Part shown: piece after piece, positions 21,402 through 30,194 of the stretch
How positions within the stretch are numbered: position 1 is the stretch's first letter
Layout: each line of letters opens with the position of its first letter
Assembly (NCBI RefSeq): GCF_965249985.1
Contig: NZ_OZ252280.1
Direction: 5' to 3' (one strand)
DNA: 64,000 bases
DNA from: Algiphilus sp022763315
Lineage (GTDB): Bacteria; Pseudomonadota; Gammaproteobacteria; Nevskiales; Nevskiaceae
Notes under the pieces: model-generated
What the model saw: the letters and a program-made list of their open reading frames with translations, nothing else
The model's database searches: none
Told to the model about the DNA's origin: nothing
Translations under genes and position numbers: made by a program

Positions 21402-22688
21402 ATGCAATCAGCTCAGCGTAGTTCCGCGATGCGTCTGCTGGTCCGCCTCATGGATGGGCTGGCCGCGGTCGGTGTGCTTCGGCCCGCATTGGATCCTGAC
21501 CGCCTCGTTGCGCGCGCCCGTCGCCGCACCGGGCTGGAAGACCTCGGCGAGGGCTTCGACGAGACCGGCCTGCGGCTGTTGCTCGAAGGCTGCCAGGAGG
21601 ATGCCCACCTGCACGCGCTGGGTGCGCTGGCCGCGCGACAGGATGTATTGACCATGCTGTGCAACCGCCTGCGCATGGTGGACGAGCGCAGGCGCTGGCC
21701 TGAGATCGCCGAGCAGCGTATCCAGGCGCCGCTGTTCATTACCGGCCTTCCGCGCAGCGGCACGACCTTCCTGCACCGACTGCTGGCGCAAGATCCGCAG
21801 CATCGCTCGCCGGCCGCGTGGGAACTGCTCTATCCCTCGCCGCCACCGCGTATCGAGACGGCGACGACCGACCGCCGCATCGCCAAGGCGCGGCGAAGCA
21901 TCGGCTGGTTGCATCTGCTTGCTCCGGCCTTTCGTCACATTCACGAGGTGGGGCCGACCTTGCCGGAGGAGTGCATCGCGGCCATGGGTCACTGCTTTGT
22001 CAGCGAGCGCTTCCCGGCGATGTACCGAATCCCGCGCTATGAGCGCTGGTTTGACGCGCTATCGCTCGACGCCGCCTACGCCGACCACCGGCGTATGCTG
22101 CAGCATCTGCAATGGCGCCACCCAGCGCCGCACTGGCTGCTCAAAGCGCCGGCCCATCTGTTCGGGCTGGATGCGATCTTCAACACCTATCCCGATGCGC
22201 ACATCATCCAGACCCACCGCGACCCAGCACGCAGCCTGGCCTCCTGGGCGAGTTTCGTGACGACCTTGCACGGCGCCTTCAGCCACCGCGTCGATCCCAT
22301 GGAAATCGGGAACAACGTGTCAGCGCGATGGCAGCATGCCCTTGAGCGCGCCCTGCAGGCGCGAGCGCAACGCCCCGGCGGTGGCTTCATTGACGTGCAC
22401 TACGACGCACTAGTTGCCGACCCGATGGGCACCGTGCGTGCGATCTACCGCCAGCTGGAGCGACCGTTGTCGGCCGAGGCGGAAGCCGCCATGCAGCATT
22501 TCCTGCGTGATGAGAGCAAGGAACAGGCCGGCCGGCATCACTATGCGGCGGGCGATTTCGGGTTGGATCCGGCGCGCGAGCGGCAGCGCTTCGCCTTCTA
22601 CATTCACCGCTTCGGCGTCTCCGAGGAGCCGGTCCCCCAGCGCAGTCGCATCGGCGCCGTCGGCACGGGGCGGCGCCGGGCCGCCTGA
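21402..22688 (+). CDS. Sulfotransferase family protein
   Basis: A cytosolic 428-residue protein of the Sulfotransfer_3 type that would move sulfate from PAPS to an unknown acceptor. The 5'-phosphosulfate loop is FITGLPRSGTTFLHRLLAQD (about 112-131), and the 3'-phosphate region is IIQTHRDPARSLASW around 270. The central segments HWLLKAPAHLFGLDAI and the Tyr-rich C-terminal part also match the family. An N-terminal 100 residues are helical. AAGGTG lies 3 bases before the ATG. It follows trpE by 40 bases on the same strand. A second, unrelated type of sulfotransferase lies at 26.9 kb; no PAPS synthesis genes are visible here. Confidence 0.85.
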   Translation: MQSAQRSSAMRLLVRLMDGLAAVGVLRPALDPDRLVARARRRTGLEDLGEGFDETGLRLLLEGCQEDAHLHALGALAARQDVLTMLCNRLRMVDERRRWPEIAEQRIQAPLFITGLPRSGTTFLHRLLAQDPQHRSPAAWELLYPSPPPRIETATTDRRIAKARRSIGWLHLLAPAFRHIHEVGPTLPEECIAAMGHCFVSERFPAMYRIPRYERWFDALSLDAAYADHRRMLQHLQWRHPAPHWLLKAPAHLFGLDAIFNTYPDAHIIQTHRDPARSLASWASFVTTLHGAFSHRVDPMEIGNNVSARWQHALERALQARAQRPGGGFIDVHYDALVADPMGTVRAIYRQLERPLSAEAEAAMQHFLRDESKEQAGRHHYAAGDFGLDPARERQRFAFYIHRFGVSEEPVPQRSRIGAVGTGRRRAA

Positions 22689-22692
22689 AAGG

Positions 22693-22717
22693 GCGGGACA
22701 CCGGTATGGTGTCCCGC
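22693..22717. terminator. Bidirectional terminator-like hairpin between sulfotransferase and DUF4168 genes
   Basis: GCGGGACACC (22693-22702), loop GGTAT, GGTGTCCCGC (22708-22717): a perfect 10-bp stem placed 5 bases after the plus-strand stop and 12 bases after the minus-strand stop. T-runs are short (CCTTTC on the minus strand), so it may act with Rho or only protect mRNA ends. Confidence 0.6.
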
Positions 22718-22728
22718 ACAAAGCACAG

Positions 22729-23118
22729 TTACTGCGCCGACTGAATACGTGAACGCAGCGCTTCGTCGTTCTGCGCGGCGCGCGCGATCTGGTTGTATTT
22801 CTGAACGCTCAGGCCGGAGGACTTGACCGCGGCCACCATCTCCTCCTGAGCCTTGCGGCGGGTCTCCTGCATGGCCTGCTTCGACTCGGCCTCCTGCATC
22901 TTCGGCGTGTAGGTCTTCCCGATCTCGGCAACCTCGGCCTGGGCCTCGGCAAAGTTCGCAATCTGCTCGTCGGTGACTTCAAGCGCCTCTGCCTGAGGCG
23001 CTGCGCCTTCTTGACCGGCCTGCGCGCCGCTCTGCTGGGCGATAGCGCCGCCGGAGGCGCCCATGGCGACCGCGAGTGCAGCAGGGGCGAGTAAGCGGCT
23101 GGCGTTCCATTGCTTCAT
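22729..23118 (-). CDS. DUF4168-domain secreted protein
   Basis: The 129-residue product starts MKQWNASRLLAPAALAVAMG and has a signal peptide ending about AIAQ. The mature part is helical and Gln/Glu/Ala-rich with the DUF4168 pattern: VTDEQIANFAEAQAEVAEI, then a long helix and KYNQIARAAQNDEALRSRI. The function is unknown; members are periplasmic or exported in proteobacteria and cyanobacteria. The start at 23116-23118 has an AGGAG site; an ATG 15 bases earlier overlaps that site. The gene is divergent from an ECF sigma factor, with a 16-bp palindrome between them, so it may belong to the sigma regulon. Confidence 0.8.
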   Translation of the reverse strand: MKQWNASRLLAPAALAVAMGASGGAIAQQSGAQAGQEGAAPQAEALEVTDEQIANFAEAQAEVAEIGKTYTPKMQEAESKQAMQETRRKAQEEMVAAVKSSGLSVQKYNQIARAAQNDEALRSRIQSAQ

Positions 23119-23188
23119 TGCGATACTCCTCAAGATTCAAGTGTTCGTGGTACGCGACCACGACCCAAGCACACCGCTACGGCGGCAC

Positions 23189-23204
23189 CGGTTCCATGGA
23201 ACCG
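23189..23204. promoter_or_regulatory. 16-bp perfect palindrome in the divergent sigma / DUF4168 promoter region
   Basis: CGGTTCCATGGAACCG is self-complementary over all 16 bases. Each arm carries GGAACC, the -35-like core favoured by many ECF sigma factors, once on each strand, pointing toward the DUF4168 gene and the sigma gene. No convincing -10 element is visible at normal spacing, so an operator role is also possible. Confidence 0.5.
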
Positions 23205-23259
23205 TCCGTTTTTTTCTGTGTTTGTTGAGATAGGGACGACAAACACCAAGGATGGGCCC

Positions 23260-23796
23260 GTGGCTTCACGTGAAGAATTCGACTGGATGCTGGCGGCCGA
23301 GATCCCGCACCTGCGGCGCTACGCGCGGACGCTGGCCGCGCATCCAGCCGAGGCCGATGACCTGGTCCAGGATTGTCTGGAGCGTGCGATGCGCAAGTGG
23401 CGGCTCTGGCGCGGCACGGCGAGACTGCGCAGCTGGTTGTTTCGCATGCTGCACCGGCTGTATCTGAACCGCCGACGGGATGGTCGTCATCATGACGCCA
23501 CCGTGCCGCTGGAGGTCGTGGCGGAGCCGACTGCTTCGGGCAATGCCGGTCCGGCCCAGCTAGAGGTGCGCGACACCATGCGTGCGCTGCAGACCTTGCC
23601 GGTCGCGCAGCGCGAAGCCATCGTCCTGCTCGCCATCGACGATCTCAGCTACGAGGAAGCCGCCTGGGTGCTCGAGATACCGGTCGGCACGCTGCGCTCA
23701 CGCCTCTCGCGCGGTCGCGAGCAGCTGCGTGTGCTTGGGGAGTCGGCCGCGCCCGTATCCGAGGCCGAGGCGCCCAACCTGAGGAGGGTGAAATGA
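23260..23796 (+). CDS. ECF-family RNA polymerase sigma factor
   Basis: A 178-residue sigma factor with region 2 (about 10-75, including LRRYARTLAAHPAEADDLVQ and DCLERAMRKW) and region 4 (about 115-165, with LPVAQREAIVLLAIDDLSYE and a helix-turn-helix up to GTLRSRLSRGREQLR). There is no region 3, as in ECF members. The start GTG at 23260 is set by AAGGA 7 bases upstream; longer in-frame reading crosses the promoter palindrome. Its last four bases overlap the next gene (ATGA), which encodes an anti-sigma protein. The stress or signal sensed is not evident. Confidence 0.9.
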   Translation: MASREEFDWMLAAEIPHLRRYARTLAAHPAEADDLVQDCLERAMRKWRLWRGTARLRSWLFRMLHRLYLNRRRDGRHHDATVPLEVVAEPTASGNAGPAQLEVRDTMRALQTLPVAQREAIVLLAIDDLSYEEAAWVLEIPVGTLRSRLSRGREQLRVLGESAAPVSEAEAPNLRRVK

Positions 23797-24746
23797 GTCC
23801 GCACGAGGATGGATCGAACGCAACCAGAGGCGCGTCGGTGCAGGAACGCGATCTGATGGCTCTGGCTGACGGACGCATCGCGCCGGACAGCGAGCACGCC
23901 GCCCGTATCCGAGAGTATCTGCAGGCAGATCCGAACGCGGCTGCCCGTTTTGCCTCCTGGCAGCAGCAGAATGCGGCCATTCGCGCACACTATGCTCCGG
24001 CATTGGCGGAGCCCGTCCCGGAGCGTTTGCAGCCAGAGACACTGCGTGCGCGGCGCCACCAGGCGCAGGGTCGTCGGCGGCGTCTGGCGGTGGCGGCGGC
24101 CGGTGCGGCCGTGGTGGTGGCGGCGGTGATGCGCCTGGCGGCCGCCCCCTGGGGCAACGAGGACGCAGCGCTGGATCGCTTTGCCGGCGCGGTCGCGAAG
24201 CTGCCCGCGAACGCCGATACAGCGGCGATGCCGTCGCCCGTGTCTACGTCCACGCTGGCCGCGCGTCACGAGCACGCCCTGCCCGATCTCGGCGCGATGG
24301 GCTATGCCCTGAAGGGGCAACGCAGCGTCCACGCCGGAGACCGCACCGCGACCGAAGCCCGTTATGAGGACGCTCAAGGGCGTGCCCTGCGACTCTTCGT
24401 CACGGAGGAAGGCGATGGCCAGCCGCCGCATCTGCACCGTCGCGTGGAGAACGGTCGCCAGATTGCGTATTGGCGCGTCGGCCAACGGCTCTACGCGCTT
24501 GCCAGCCAGACGCAGTTGCAACCTGGACGACTTCAGCGGATCGCGGGCGCAACCCGCGTCGATCGCGGATTCGGGCAGGCACCGAGTGGCACCGCCCTCG
24601 CGGCGGATCAGGGCCGCGACGTGCAGCCGCCACCGCAAGGCGCGCCACTGGTCACCATGGAGGAAGCGCCCGCGCGCTCCGAAACGGCGCCCGCCCGCCC
24701 GGCCAGCGTCCATTACGAAGGCATGGTCAAAGACTCTTCGCTGTAG
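23793..24746 (+). CDS. Putative transmembrane anti-sigma factor
   Basis: The 317-residue protein follows the ECF gene with a four-base overlap, the usual arrangement of anti-sigma factors. The N-terminal part (about 15-85) has an anti-sigma-like helical layout (LMALADGRIAPDSEHAARIR, LQADPNAAARFASWQQQ). One membrane helix at about 96-120 (RLAVAAAGAAVVVAAVM) follows Arg-rich residues, giving a cytosolic N-terminus and a periplasmic C-terminal domain of about 190 residues rich in Pro, Ala and Gln. No zinc-binding HxxxCxxC motif is present, so it is not a ZAS-type factor. The periplasmic domain includes LRLFVTEEGDGQPPHLHR, with no recognised ligand. Confidence 0.8.
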   Translation: MSPHEDGSNATRGASVQERDLMALADGRIAPDSEHAARIREYLQADPNAAARFASWQQQNAAIRAHYAPALAEPVPERLQPETLRARRHQAQGRRRRLAVAAAGAAVVVAAVMRLAAAPWGNEDAALDRFAGAVAKLPANADTAAMPSPVSTSTLAARHEHALPDLGAMGYALKGQRSVHAGDRTATEARYEDAQGRALRLFVTEEGDGQPPHLHRRVENGRQIAYWRVGQRLYALASQTQLQPGRLQRIAGATRVDRGFGQAPSGTALAADQGRDVQPPPQGAPLVTMEEAPARSETAPARPASVHYEGMVKDSSL

Positions 24747-24839
24747 GCCACAGCAGGGGGCGCAAGGCGCGGACGGCCGGTGCCTGCTATCTTCCGCTGC
24801 CGATCACGCCCCGCGGGCTGCACGAGGAGTACGACACGC

Positions 24840-25967
24840 ATGGAAAACGAGCTCGAACTGTTTCGCGACAACGTCCGTCGCTTTCTGGAGAGCGAGATCG
24901 CTCCCCACTACGCGCAGTGGGAAGCCGACGAGATCATGCCGCGCGACGTCTGGCGCAAACTGGGCGAAGCCGGTCTGCTCTGCGTGGATATGCCGGAGGA
25001 ATACGGCGGCTCCGGTGCTCCCTTCACCTTCTCGTGCGTTGTGGTCGAGGAACTGGCGCGCGCCGGTTTCGGCGCATTGGCCAGCAATGTCTCGGTGCAT
25101 TCCGATATTGCCGCGCCCTACATTGCACACCTCGGAAGCGATGCACAGAAGGCGCACTATCTTCCGAAGATGGCGCTGGGTGAGGTCATCGGCGCCATCG
25201 CCATGACCGAGCCTGGCGCGGGTTCGGATCTGCAGGGCGCACGCACCCGGGCCGAGGTGGACGGCGACGGTTATCGCATCAACGGCCAGAAGACCTTCAT
25301 CACCAATGGGCAGCACGCCGACGTCATCGTCACCTTCACCAAGACCGACCCCAGTGCCGGCTCCAAGGGGACGGCGCTGTTTCTGATCGACGCCGCGATG
25401 GAGGGCTTTGCGCGGGGCCGCAATCTGGAGAAGATCGGCCAGCACGCGGCGGATACCTCGGAACTATTCTTCTCGGATGTACGCGTGCCGGCCTCTGCCG
25501 TGCTGGGACGCGTCGGCAACGGCTTCGGCCACCTGATGGACGAGCTGCCGCGTGAACGGCTCATCCTTGCCGCCTCGGCGGTGGCTGCCGCCGAAGGCGC
25601 GCTGGCGCTGACCATCGACTATGTGCGTGAACGCCACGCCTTTGGCAAGCCGCTGTCTGCACAGCAGAACACACGTTTCGAAATCGCGCGCATGAAATCC
25701 GATGTGGCCGTCCACCGCGCCTATCTGGAAGACTGCAAGGCGCGCTTCGATGCCGGCGAATTCGACGTGGCCGATGCCGCCATGGCCAAGTACACCACCA
25801 CCGAGATGCAGTGCCGGGTTGCCGATGGCTGCCTGCAACTCTTTGGTGGCTACGGCTACATGCGCGAATACCCGATCGCTCGCCACTTCGTCGATGCCCG
25901 GGTACAGCGCATCTATGGGGGCACCTCGGAGATCATGAAGGAGATCATCGCCCGCTCGGTGCTCTGA
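24840..25967 (+). CDS. Acyl-CoA dehydrogenase
   Basis: A FAD-dependent acyl-CoA dehydrogenase, 375 residues, that makes the trans-2-enoyl-CoA in beta-oxidation or an amino-acid catabolic pathway. Family marks are AIAMTEPGAGSDLQGARTRA (first signature), ITNGQHADVIV, LPRERLILAASAVAAAEGAL and the C-terminal FGGYGYMREYPIARHFVDAR with GGTSEIMKEIIAR (second signature). The chain-length range cannot be read. The ATG at 24840 has a GAGGAG site at slightly long spacing. It is 93 bases after the anti-sigma gene and may be a separate unit. Another acyl-CoA dehydrogenase lies at 39.6 kb. Confidence 0.92.
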   Translation: MENELELFRDNVRRFLESEIAPHYAQWEADEIMPRDVWRKLGEAGLLCVDMPEEYGGSGAPFTFSCVVVEELARAGFGALASNVSVHSDIAAPYIAHLGSDAQKAHYLPKMALGEVIGAIAMTEPGAGSDLQGARTRAEVDGDGYRINGQKTFITNGQHADVIVTFTKTDPSAGSKGTALFLIDAAMEGFARGRNLEKIGQHAADTSELFFSDVRVPASAVLGRVGNGFGHLMDELPRERLILAASAVAAAEGALALTIDYVRERHAFGKPLSAQQNTRFEIARMKSDVAVHRAYLEDCKARFDAGEFDVADAAMAKYTTTEMQCRVADGCLQLFGGYGYMREYPIARHFVDARVQRIYGGTSEIMKEIIARSVL

Positions 25968-25987
25968 GCCCGCCTGCGTCGGCGGGC
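25968..25987. terminator. GC hairpin between convergent acyl-CoA dehydrogenase and hydrolase genes
   Basis: GCCCGCC (25968-25974), loop TGCGTC, GGCGGGC (25981-25987), directly after the dehydrogenase stop. Perfect 7-bp stem with no T-run, so a weak or Rho-assisted end at best. Confidence 0.4.
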
Positions 25988-26034
25988 GCTGGCCACAAGC
26001 CACCGCCCGCCGATCGCGTAGGCGTGCGCGGCGC

Positions 26035-26706
26035 TCAGCCGCTCAGGTGCTTGGCAAGAAAGTCGAGGCTACGATCCCAGGCCTGCTTGGCCGCCTCGGC
26101 GTCGTAGTAGTCCCAGTCCTCGTTGCCGAAGGCGTGCGGCGCGTCGTAACGGTAGAAGGTGTAATCCACACCACCTGCCTGCATCTTGGCTTCCAGGGCA
26201 TCCACGGCCTCGGGTGGGAACATCTGGTCCTGATTGCCGAAATGCGCAAGCAGCGGAATGCGGATGCTGGCCGGGTCTCCTGCCTCATCGGGCGGAATGC
26301 CGTACCAGGCCACGGCGGCGTCCAGCTCCGGGGCGTGGATCGCGCCCAGGATCGACAGCACGCCACCCATGCAGAAGCCCATGGTGGCCACCTTTGCGCT
26401 GCTCTGCTTCAGGTGCTGGATGGCACCACGCACGTCCTGATGCGCGGCGTCGTCGAAATCCAGGCCGGTCATCTTGTGCTCGGCCTCGGCGGCATCCAAC
26501 GCACGTGCGCCGCGGTACAGGTCCGGGACCAGCGCGCGATAGCCGGCTTCGGCGAGGCGGTTGGCGACGCGCTCGATCTGATCGTTGATGCCCCACCATT
26601 CCTGAATGACGACAACGCCGGGTGCGTTGCCGCCCGCCTCCGGTTCGACATAATAGGCGGGTGCAGTCTTGCCATCGGGGCGGGTGAAGCTGTGGTTGGC
26701 GGGCAT
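26035..26706 (-). CDS. Dienelactone hydrolase family protein
   Basis: This 223-residue alpha/beta hydrolase matches dienelactone hydrolase: Glu36 in IQEWWG, nucleophile Cys112 in GFCMGG, Asp160 in GNQDQMFP and His191 in DAPHAFGNE. Classical members open dienelactone to maleylacetate in chloroaromatic breakdown; many homologues act on other lactones or esters. No chlorocatechol genes are seen here, so the natural substrate is unknown. The start at 26704-26706 has an AGGA site; extensions upstream lack family similarity. It converges on the acyl-CoA dehydrogenase gene. The 185-base gap to the next plus-strand gene holds nothing that I recognise. Confidence 0.9.
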   Translation of the reverse strand: MPANHSFTRPDGKTAPAYYVEPEAGGNAPGVVVIQEWWGINDQIERVANRLAEAGYRALVPDLYRGARALDAAEAEHKMTGLDFDDAAHQDVRGAIQHLKQSSAKVATMGFCMGGVLSILGAIHAPELDAAVAWYGIPPDEAGDPASIRIPLLAHFGNQDQMFPPEAVDALEAKMQAGGVDYTFYRYDAPHAFGNEDWDYYDAEAAKQAWDRSLDFLAKHLSG

Positions 26707-26890
26707 GGGGCGTCCTCCGTGGTGTGAATGCCAGCGATGAGCGTACTGGCTTCGTCGTGCGGCGTCAGTGGCTGCACAGCATTTGGGGGCGGTCAGCGCA
26801 TGGCCGCATACGGTCGACGTCATCACAGCGTGGCTGCTGGTGGCGGCAAGGAAGCGTGCGCCGGCGCGCTGAACAAGCGAGGGAGAAGGA

Positions 26891-27613
26891 GTGGCCAAGC
26901 CCGCAAGACGCCTGTTGATGACGCGATGGAGCAGTCCGCTGTTCCCGTTCTATCAACGCTATCCCTTTCGTCATGCCACCTCCATCCGCAGTGCGGACGA
27001 CCGTGGCTGCATCGACTTCGAGCTTGGCGTGTTCTGTAACCGGATCCCGAAAGCCGCCAACTCGTCGGTGATCAGTGGACTGGCCTCCCTCAAACGCGGC
27101 ACACACGTTCCGTCCAAACCGGCCAAGGCGATGTTCCGGTCACCCTCCAGCCTGTCGCGCACCGAACTGGATGCCTTCGAAGCCTTGTTCAAGTTTGCGG
27201 TAGTGCGCAACCCTTTCGCCCGCACGCTATCGGCTTACCTGGACAAGATCGAGCGCAAGGGCAAGATCGATGGTTACCAGACCTGCTTCTCGGATTTCAT
27301 GGATTATCTGGAGCGGGGCGGTCTGTATCGCAACGCGCACTGGGCGCCGCAGTTCGCACTGTTGCTGATTCCGCCCGAACGCTATGACTTCTTCGGACGG
27401 GTGGAGAGTTTCGACAGCGACATGCAACAGGTCTATGCACGCCTGCGCGAGCCGGCCCTGGGCTATGCGCCCAAGTCGATCTACCAGAACTACACCGGCG
27501 CCAGCGACAAAGCCCGGCAGTACTACACATCGCGCCAAGTCGAGCAGGTGCGCCGGCTCTTTGCGTGCGATTTTGAAGGCTTCGGCTACGAGGACCGGCT
27601 CGACCTGTCGTAA
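26891..27613 (+). CDS. Sulfotransferase family 2 (carbohydrate-type) protein
   Basis: A 240-residue protein of the Sulfotransfer_2 type, related to animal HNK-1 and chondroitin sulfotransferases. The PAPS loop is FCNRIPKAANSSVISGL (about 49-65) and the 3'-phosphate motif is KFAVVRNPFARTLSAYLDKI (about 100-119). The later HWAPQFALLLIPPERYDFFG segment is the HxxPQ.......YDF.G pattern of this family. Members modify glycans, so it might act on a surface polysaccharide or lipid. GTG start with GGGAG just upstream. It is a single-gene unit on the plus strand, not adjacent to glycosyltransferases. Confidence 0.87.
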   Translation: MAKPARRLLMTRWSSPLFPFYQRYPFRHATSIRSADDRGCIDFELGVFCNRIPKAANSSVISGLASLKRGTHVPSKPAKAMFRSPSSLSRTELDAFEALFKFAVVRNPFARTLSAYLDKIERKGKIDGYQTCFSDFMDYLERGGLYRNAHWAPQFALLLIPPERYDFFGRVESFDSDMQQVYARLREPALGYAPKSIYQNYTGASDKARQYYTSRQVEQVRRLFACDFEGFGYEDRLDLS

Positions 27614-27724
27614 TCGGCGCCGGCGGGGGTGGCTGACGCCCGTGCACTTGCTATGCTTACCGGCTGATCAACACAGCAGCGCCCAGGCGGCCATCTCCGC
27701 CGCGGCCGCACCCAGGGAGACAGG

Positions 27725-29590
27725 ATGAAAACAATCGCGCGCACGCTGATGCTCTCGGCGCTGTTGGCGGCAGGCCTCGCCGCGTGTTCCGGCAGTGACG
27801 TACCCTCGTCCGGCAGCAACGTTTCGGGCGACAGGCCAGCGCAGAGCACAGCACGCTGGCAGTCCTATGCGCGTGCCGCCGACTACCCGGGCACCGCCGC
27901 CGAGGACGCCTTCATCGCCATGCGCGACGGTGTACGCATCGCGGCGCGTGTAGTGCGTCCGAGTGATGCCGAGGGCCGGGTGGTGGACGCGCCACTGCCG
28001 GTGATCCTGACCATCAATGGCTATAACAGCCGACTGATCGGGGATGTGCTGCCGAGTACGGGCTACTTCGTGCAACGCGGCTATGTCCACGTCTTCGTGG
28101 ACGAACGCGGTACCGGCAGTTCCGGCGGCAAGTGGGAATCCTTCGGCGAGGTGTCGCACGAGGATTTCCTTGAAGTCCTGGAATGGATCGACGATCAGCC
28201 ATGGAGCGCGGGACGCGTCGGAACCTGGGGCCCCTCCTACATGGGCATTACCCAGTTCTTCGCGGCCAAGCATCAGCATCCGTCGTTGAAGGCAATGTTT
28301 CCCATCGTGCCAATGGGGGACGCCTACCGCGACATCGTATTCACCGGCGGTCAGATCAATGCCGGCTTCATTCCACTCTGGGTGGGGCTGGTCAACGGAT
28401 TGGGTGCACTGCCCTTGGCGGCCTTGCAGGAGAATCCACTGGGCGGCGTCGACGTACTGCTCGACCATGTTACGCAGTCGCTGCTCTCCTTCTCGGTAGG
28501 CACCGTGGGCGAAGCCTTGCTGGGCACCGACAAGGTGTATGACGGACCCTTCTGGCGTGCCCGTTCGCCGCTGGAGGTGGCGGACCGGGTGCAGGTACCG
28601 ACCTTCCTCGTCGGCGGTCTCAACGATCTGTTCCAGCGCGGCACACCATTGTTGTATGAGGCCTTGAAGGGCCATACCGAGGCCAAGCTGTTGATCGGCC
28701 CTTGGACCCACCTCGAAGGTTCCTTCGGGGGCGGGCTGCCGGCGGATGGTGTGCCAAGCCTTGATGCCATCGCGCTGCAGTGGTTCGACCGCTACCTCAA
28801 AGGCATGGCCAACGGCGCGGAGCGGCAGCCGGATGTGACCCAGTATCTGTACGGCGAAGAGCGCTACGTAGTGGAAGCGGACTGGCCGCACCCCGAGGCA
28901 CGGGCGCTGCGCCTGCATCTGCGCGGCGACGGCAGCCTTTCCGAGGAGGCTGCGCTGCCGGGCGAAGCCAGCAACCGCGTGCTGCAGCAGCCGGTGAACG
29001 GTCTCTGCTCGATGAGCGCCAGCCAGTGGACCGCCGGCATCATTGGCCTGCTGCCATTGCCGTGCGCCACCGACAACCGCATCACCGAGCTGTTGGAAAG
29101 GACCTACACCACGCCGCCATTGGAGCGCGATCTCTACGTCAATGGCCCGATTCAGGCCAATGTCTGGGTGTCCACCACGGCGCTGGAGGCGGGTGTGGTG
29201 GTACGCATTACCGATGTGTCTCCTGACGGCCGGTCGCAGGAAATCACCAACGGGATTCTCACCGCTTCCATGCGTGCCGTGGATGCGTCGCGTGCACGAA
29301 TGCTGGACGGCCAATCGATTCAGCCCTGGCATCTGTTCACCGAAGAAGCGCGGCAGCGGCTGTCGCCCGGGGAGATCGTCCCCCTGAATGTGGAAGTCTT
29401 CCCGTCCAGTTTCGTGATCAAGGAAGGGCACGCCCTGCGCGTCAGTGTCGGCGCCAGCGACCTGCCGCACGGCTTGCCGCCGCTGCCCGATCTGATCCGC
29501 GGCGTGGTGGGTCTCCTCACCGTCTACAGCGAGGCTGACTATCCCTCGCACGTTGTGTTGCCGGTGGTGGAAACCGTACCCGCCCCCTAA
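27725..29590 (+). CDS. CocE/NonD-family hydrolase, lipoprotein
   Basis: A 621-residue exported serine hydrolase. The N-terminus MKTIARTLMLSALLAAGLAA is followed by Cys21, a lipobox (LAAC), so it is probably a lipoprotein. The peptidase S15 domain has the nucleophile elbow TWGPSYMG (Ser171), preceded by DERGTGSSGG, a conserved family stretch; Asp is likely in GGLNDLFQRG and His in GPWTHLEG. The last 220 residues are the beta-rich X-Pro dipeptidyl peptidase C-terminal domain (YVNGPIQANVWVSTTALEAG). Relatives hydrolyse acyl or ester bonds in cocaine, glutaryl-cephalosporin or peptides; the substrate here is unknown. A GGGAGA site lies close to the ATG. Confidence 0.88.
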   Translation: MKTIARTLMLSALLAAGLAACSGSDVPSSGSNVSGDRPAQSTARWQSYARAADYPGTAAEDAFIAMRDGVRIAARVVRPSDAEGRVVDAPLPVILTINGYNSRLIGDVLPSTGYFVQRGYVHVFVDERGTGSSGGKWESFGEVSHEDFLEVLEWIDDQPWSAGRVGTWGPSYMGITQFFAAKHQHPSLKAMFPIVPMGDAYRDIVFTGGQINAGFIPLWVGLVNGLGALPLAALQENPLGGVDVLLDHVTQSLLSFSVGTVGEALLGTDKVYDGPFWRARSPLEVADRVQVPTFLVGGLNDLFQRGTPLLYEALKGHTEAKLLIGPWTHLEGSFGGGLPADGVPSLDAIALQWFDRYLKGMANGAERQPDVTQYLYGEERYVVEADWPHPEARALRLHLRGDGSLSEEAALPGEASNRVLQQPVNGLCSMSASQWTAGIIGLLPLPCATDNRITELLERTYTTPPLERDLYVNGPIQANVWVSTTALEAGVVVRITDVSPDGRSQEITNGILTASMRAVDASRARMLDGQSIQPWHLFTEEARQRLSPGEIVPLNVEVFPSSFVIKEGHALRVSVGASDLPHGLPPLPDLIRGVVGLLTVYSEADYPSHVVLPVVETVPAP

Positions 29591-29611
29591 GCCCCAGGGC
29601 ACTGCCCGCGG

Positions 29612-30070
29612 TCAGCGGCCTGTCGGCAAGGGGCGCTGTACGATCCAGAGCAGCTGGGCAGCGCGGCCGCGCTCGATCCAGACCACGGCGTTCTGCCGGA
29701 AGCGGGCGCCGAGGCGGCGCGCCTCTCCACGGCTGAGTCCGGCCACCATAAGGCTGTGCTCTTCCGGCCAGAGGCCGTCGCAAGCGATATTGCAGGCCGG
29801 AAGCATCGGATGCGGCATGGCGTGCAACAGGTGCAGCAGTGCGGATTGCAGTCGACGATTGGCAGCCACGCCCAGCGGCAGGCTGCGCGGGTTGCAGGCC
29901 GTCACGATAACCCCCTGCCGGCAGCCGTGCAGCCGCAGCCAGTCGTCGACCGCGGTGGCGGGTCGGCCAATGCGCAGGTCCTCGGTCGCGGTGGGCAGAA
30001 AGACGCGATAGCGCGTCGCGCGATACGGGGCTTCCAAGCGTTGCAGGGGGGCGGTCCGGGGCACGTTCAC
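29612..30070 (-). CDS. DUF3293 domain protein
   Basis: A 152-residue soluble protein with the DUF3293 pattern: an early Tyr-rich segment (LEAPYRATRYRVFLP), the central VIVTACNPRSLPLGVAANRR and the distal EEHSLMVAGLSRGEARRLGA, ending in FRQNAVVWIERG. Its function is unknown. The start is a GTG at 30068-30070. It converges on the CocE-like gene and is divergent from trpG with a 124-base gap. No signal peptide or metal motif is evident. Confidence 0.75.
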   Translation of the reverse strand: MNVPRTAPLQRLEAPYRATRYRVFLPTATEDLRIGRPATAVDDWLRLHGCRQGVIVTACNPRSLPLGVAANRRLQSALLHLLHAMPHPMLPACNIACDGLWPEEHSLMVAGLSRGEARRLGARFRQNAVVWIERGRAAQLLWIVQRPLPTGR

Positions 30071-30194
30071 GCCTTCGAGAAGGGCATTGCTTCACGATGC
30101 GCCCCCTGCAGGTGCGATGCAAGCTTGGGGGGCTGGCAGGCTTGCTACCATTGCGCCCTCGCGCGCGTGCCTGCGCCCCCAGCTCGGTATCGTC

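Noticed and set aside
27668..29602. A 644-codon open frame on the minus strand opposite the CocE-like hydrolase
   Set aside because: The plus-strand frame has a lipobox, serine hydrolase motifs and a ribosome site. The antisense frame has no recognisable motif and is a by-product of high GC3 composition.
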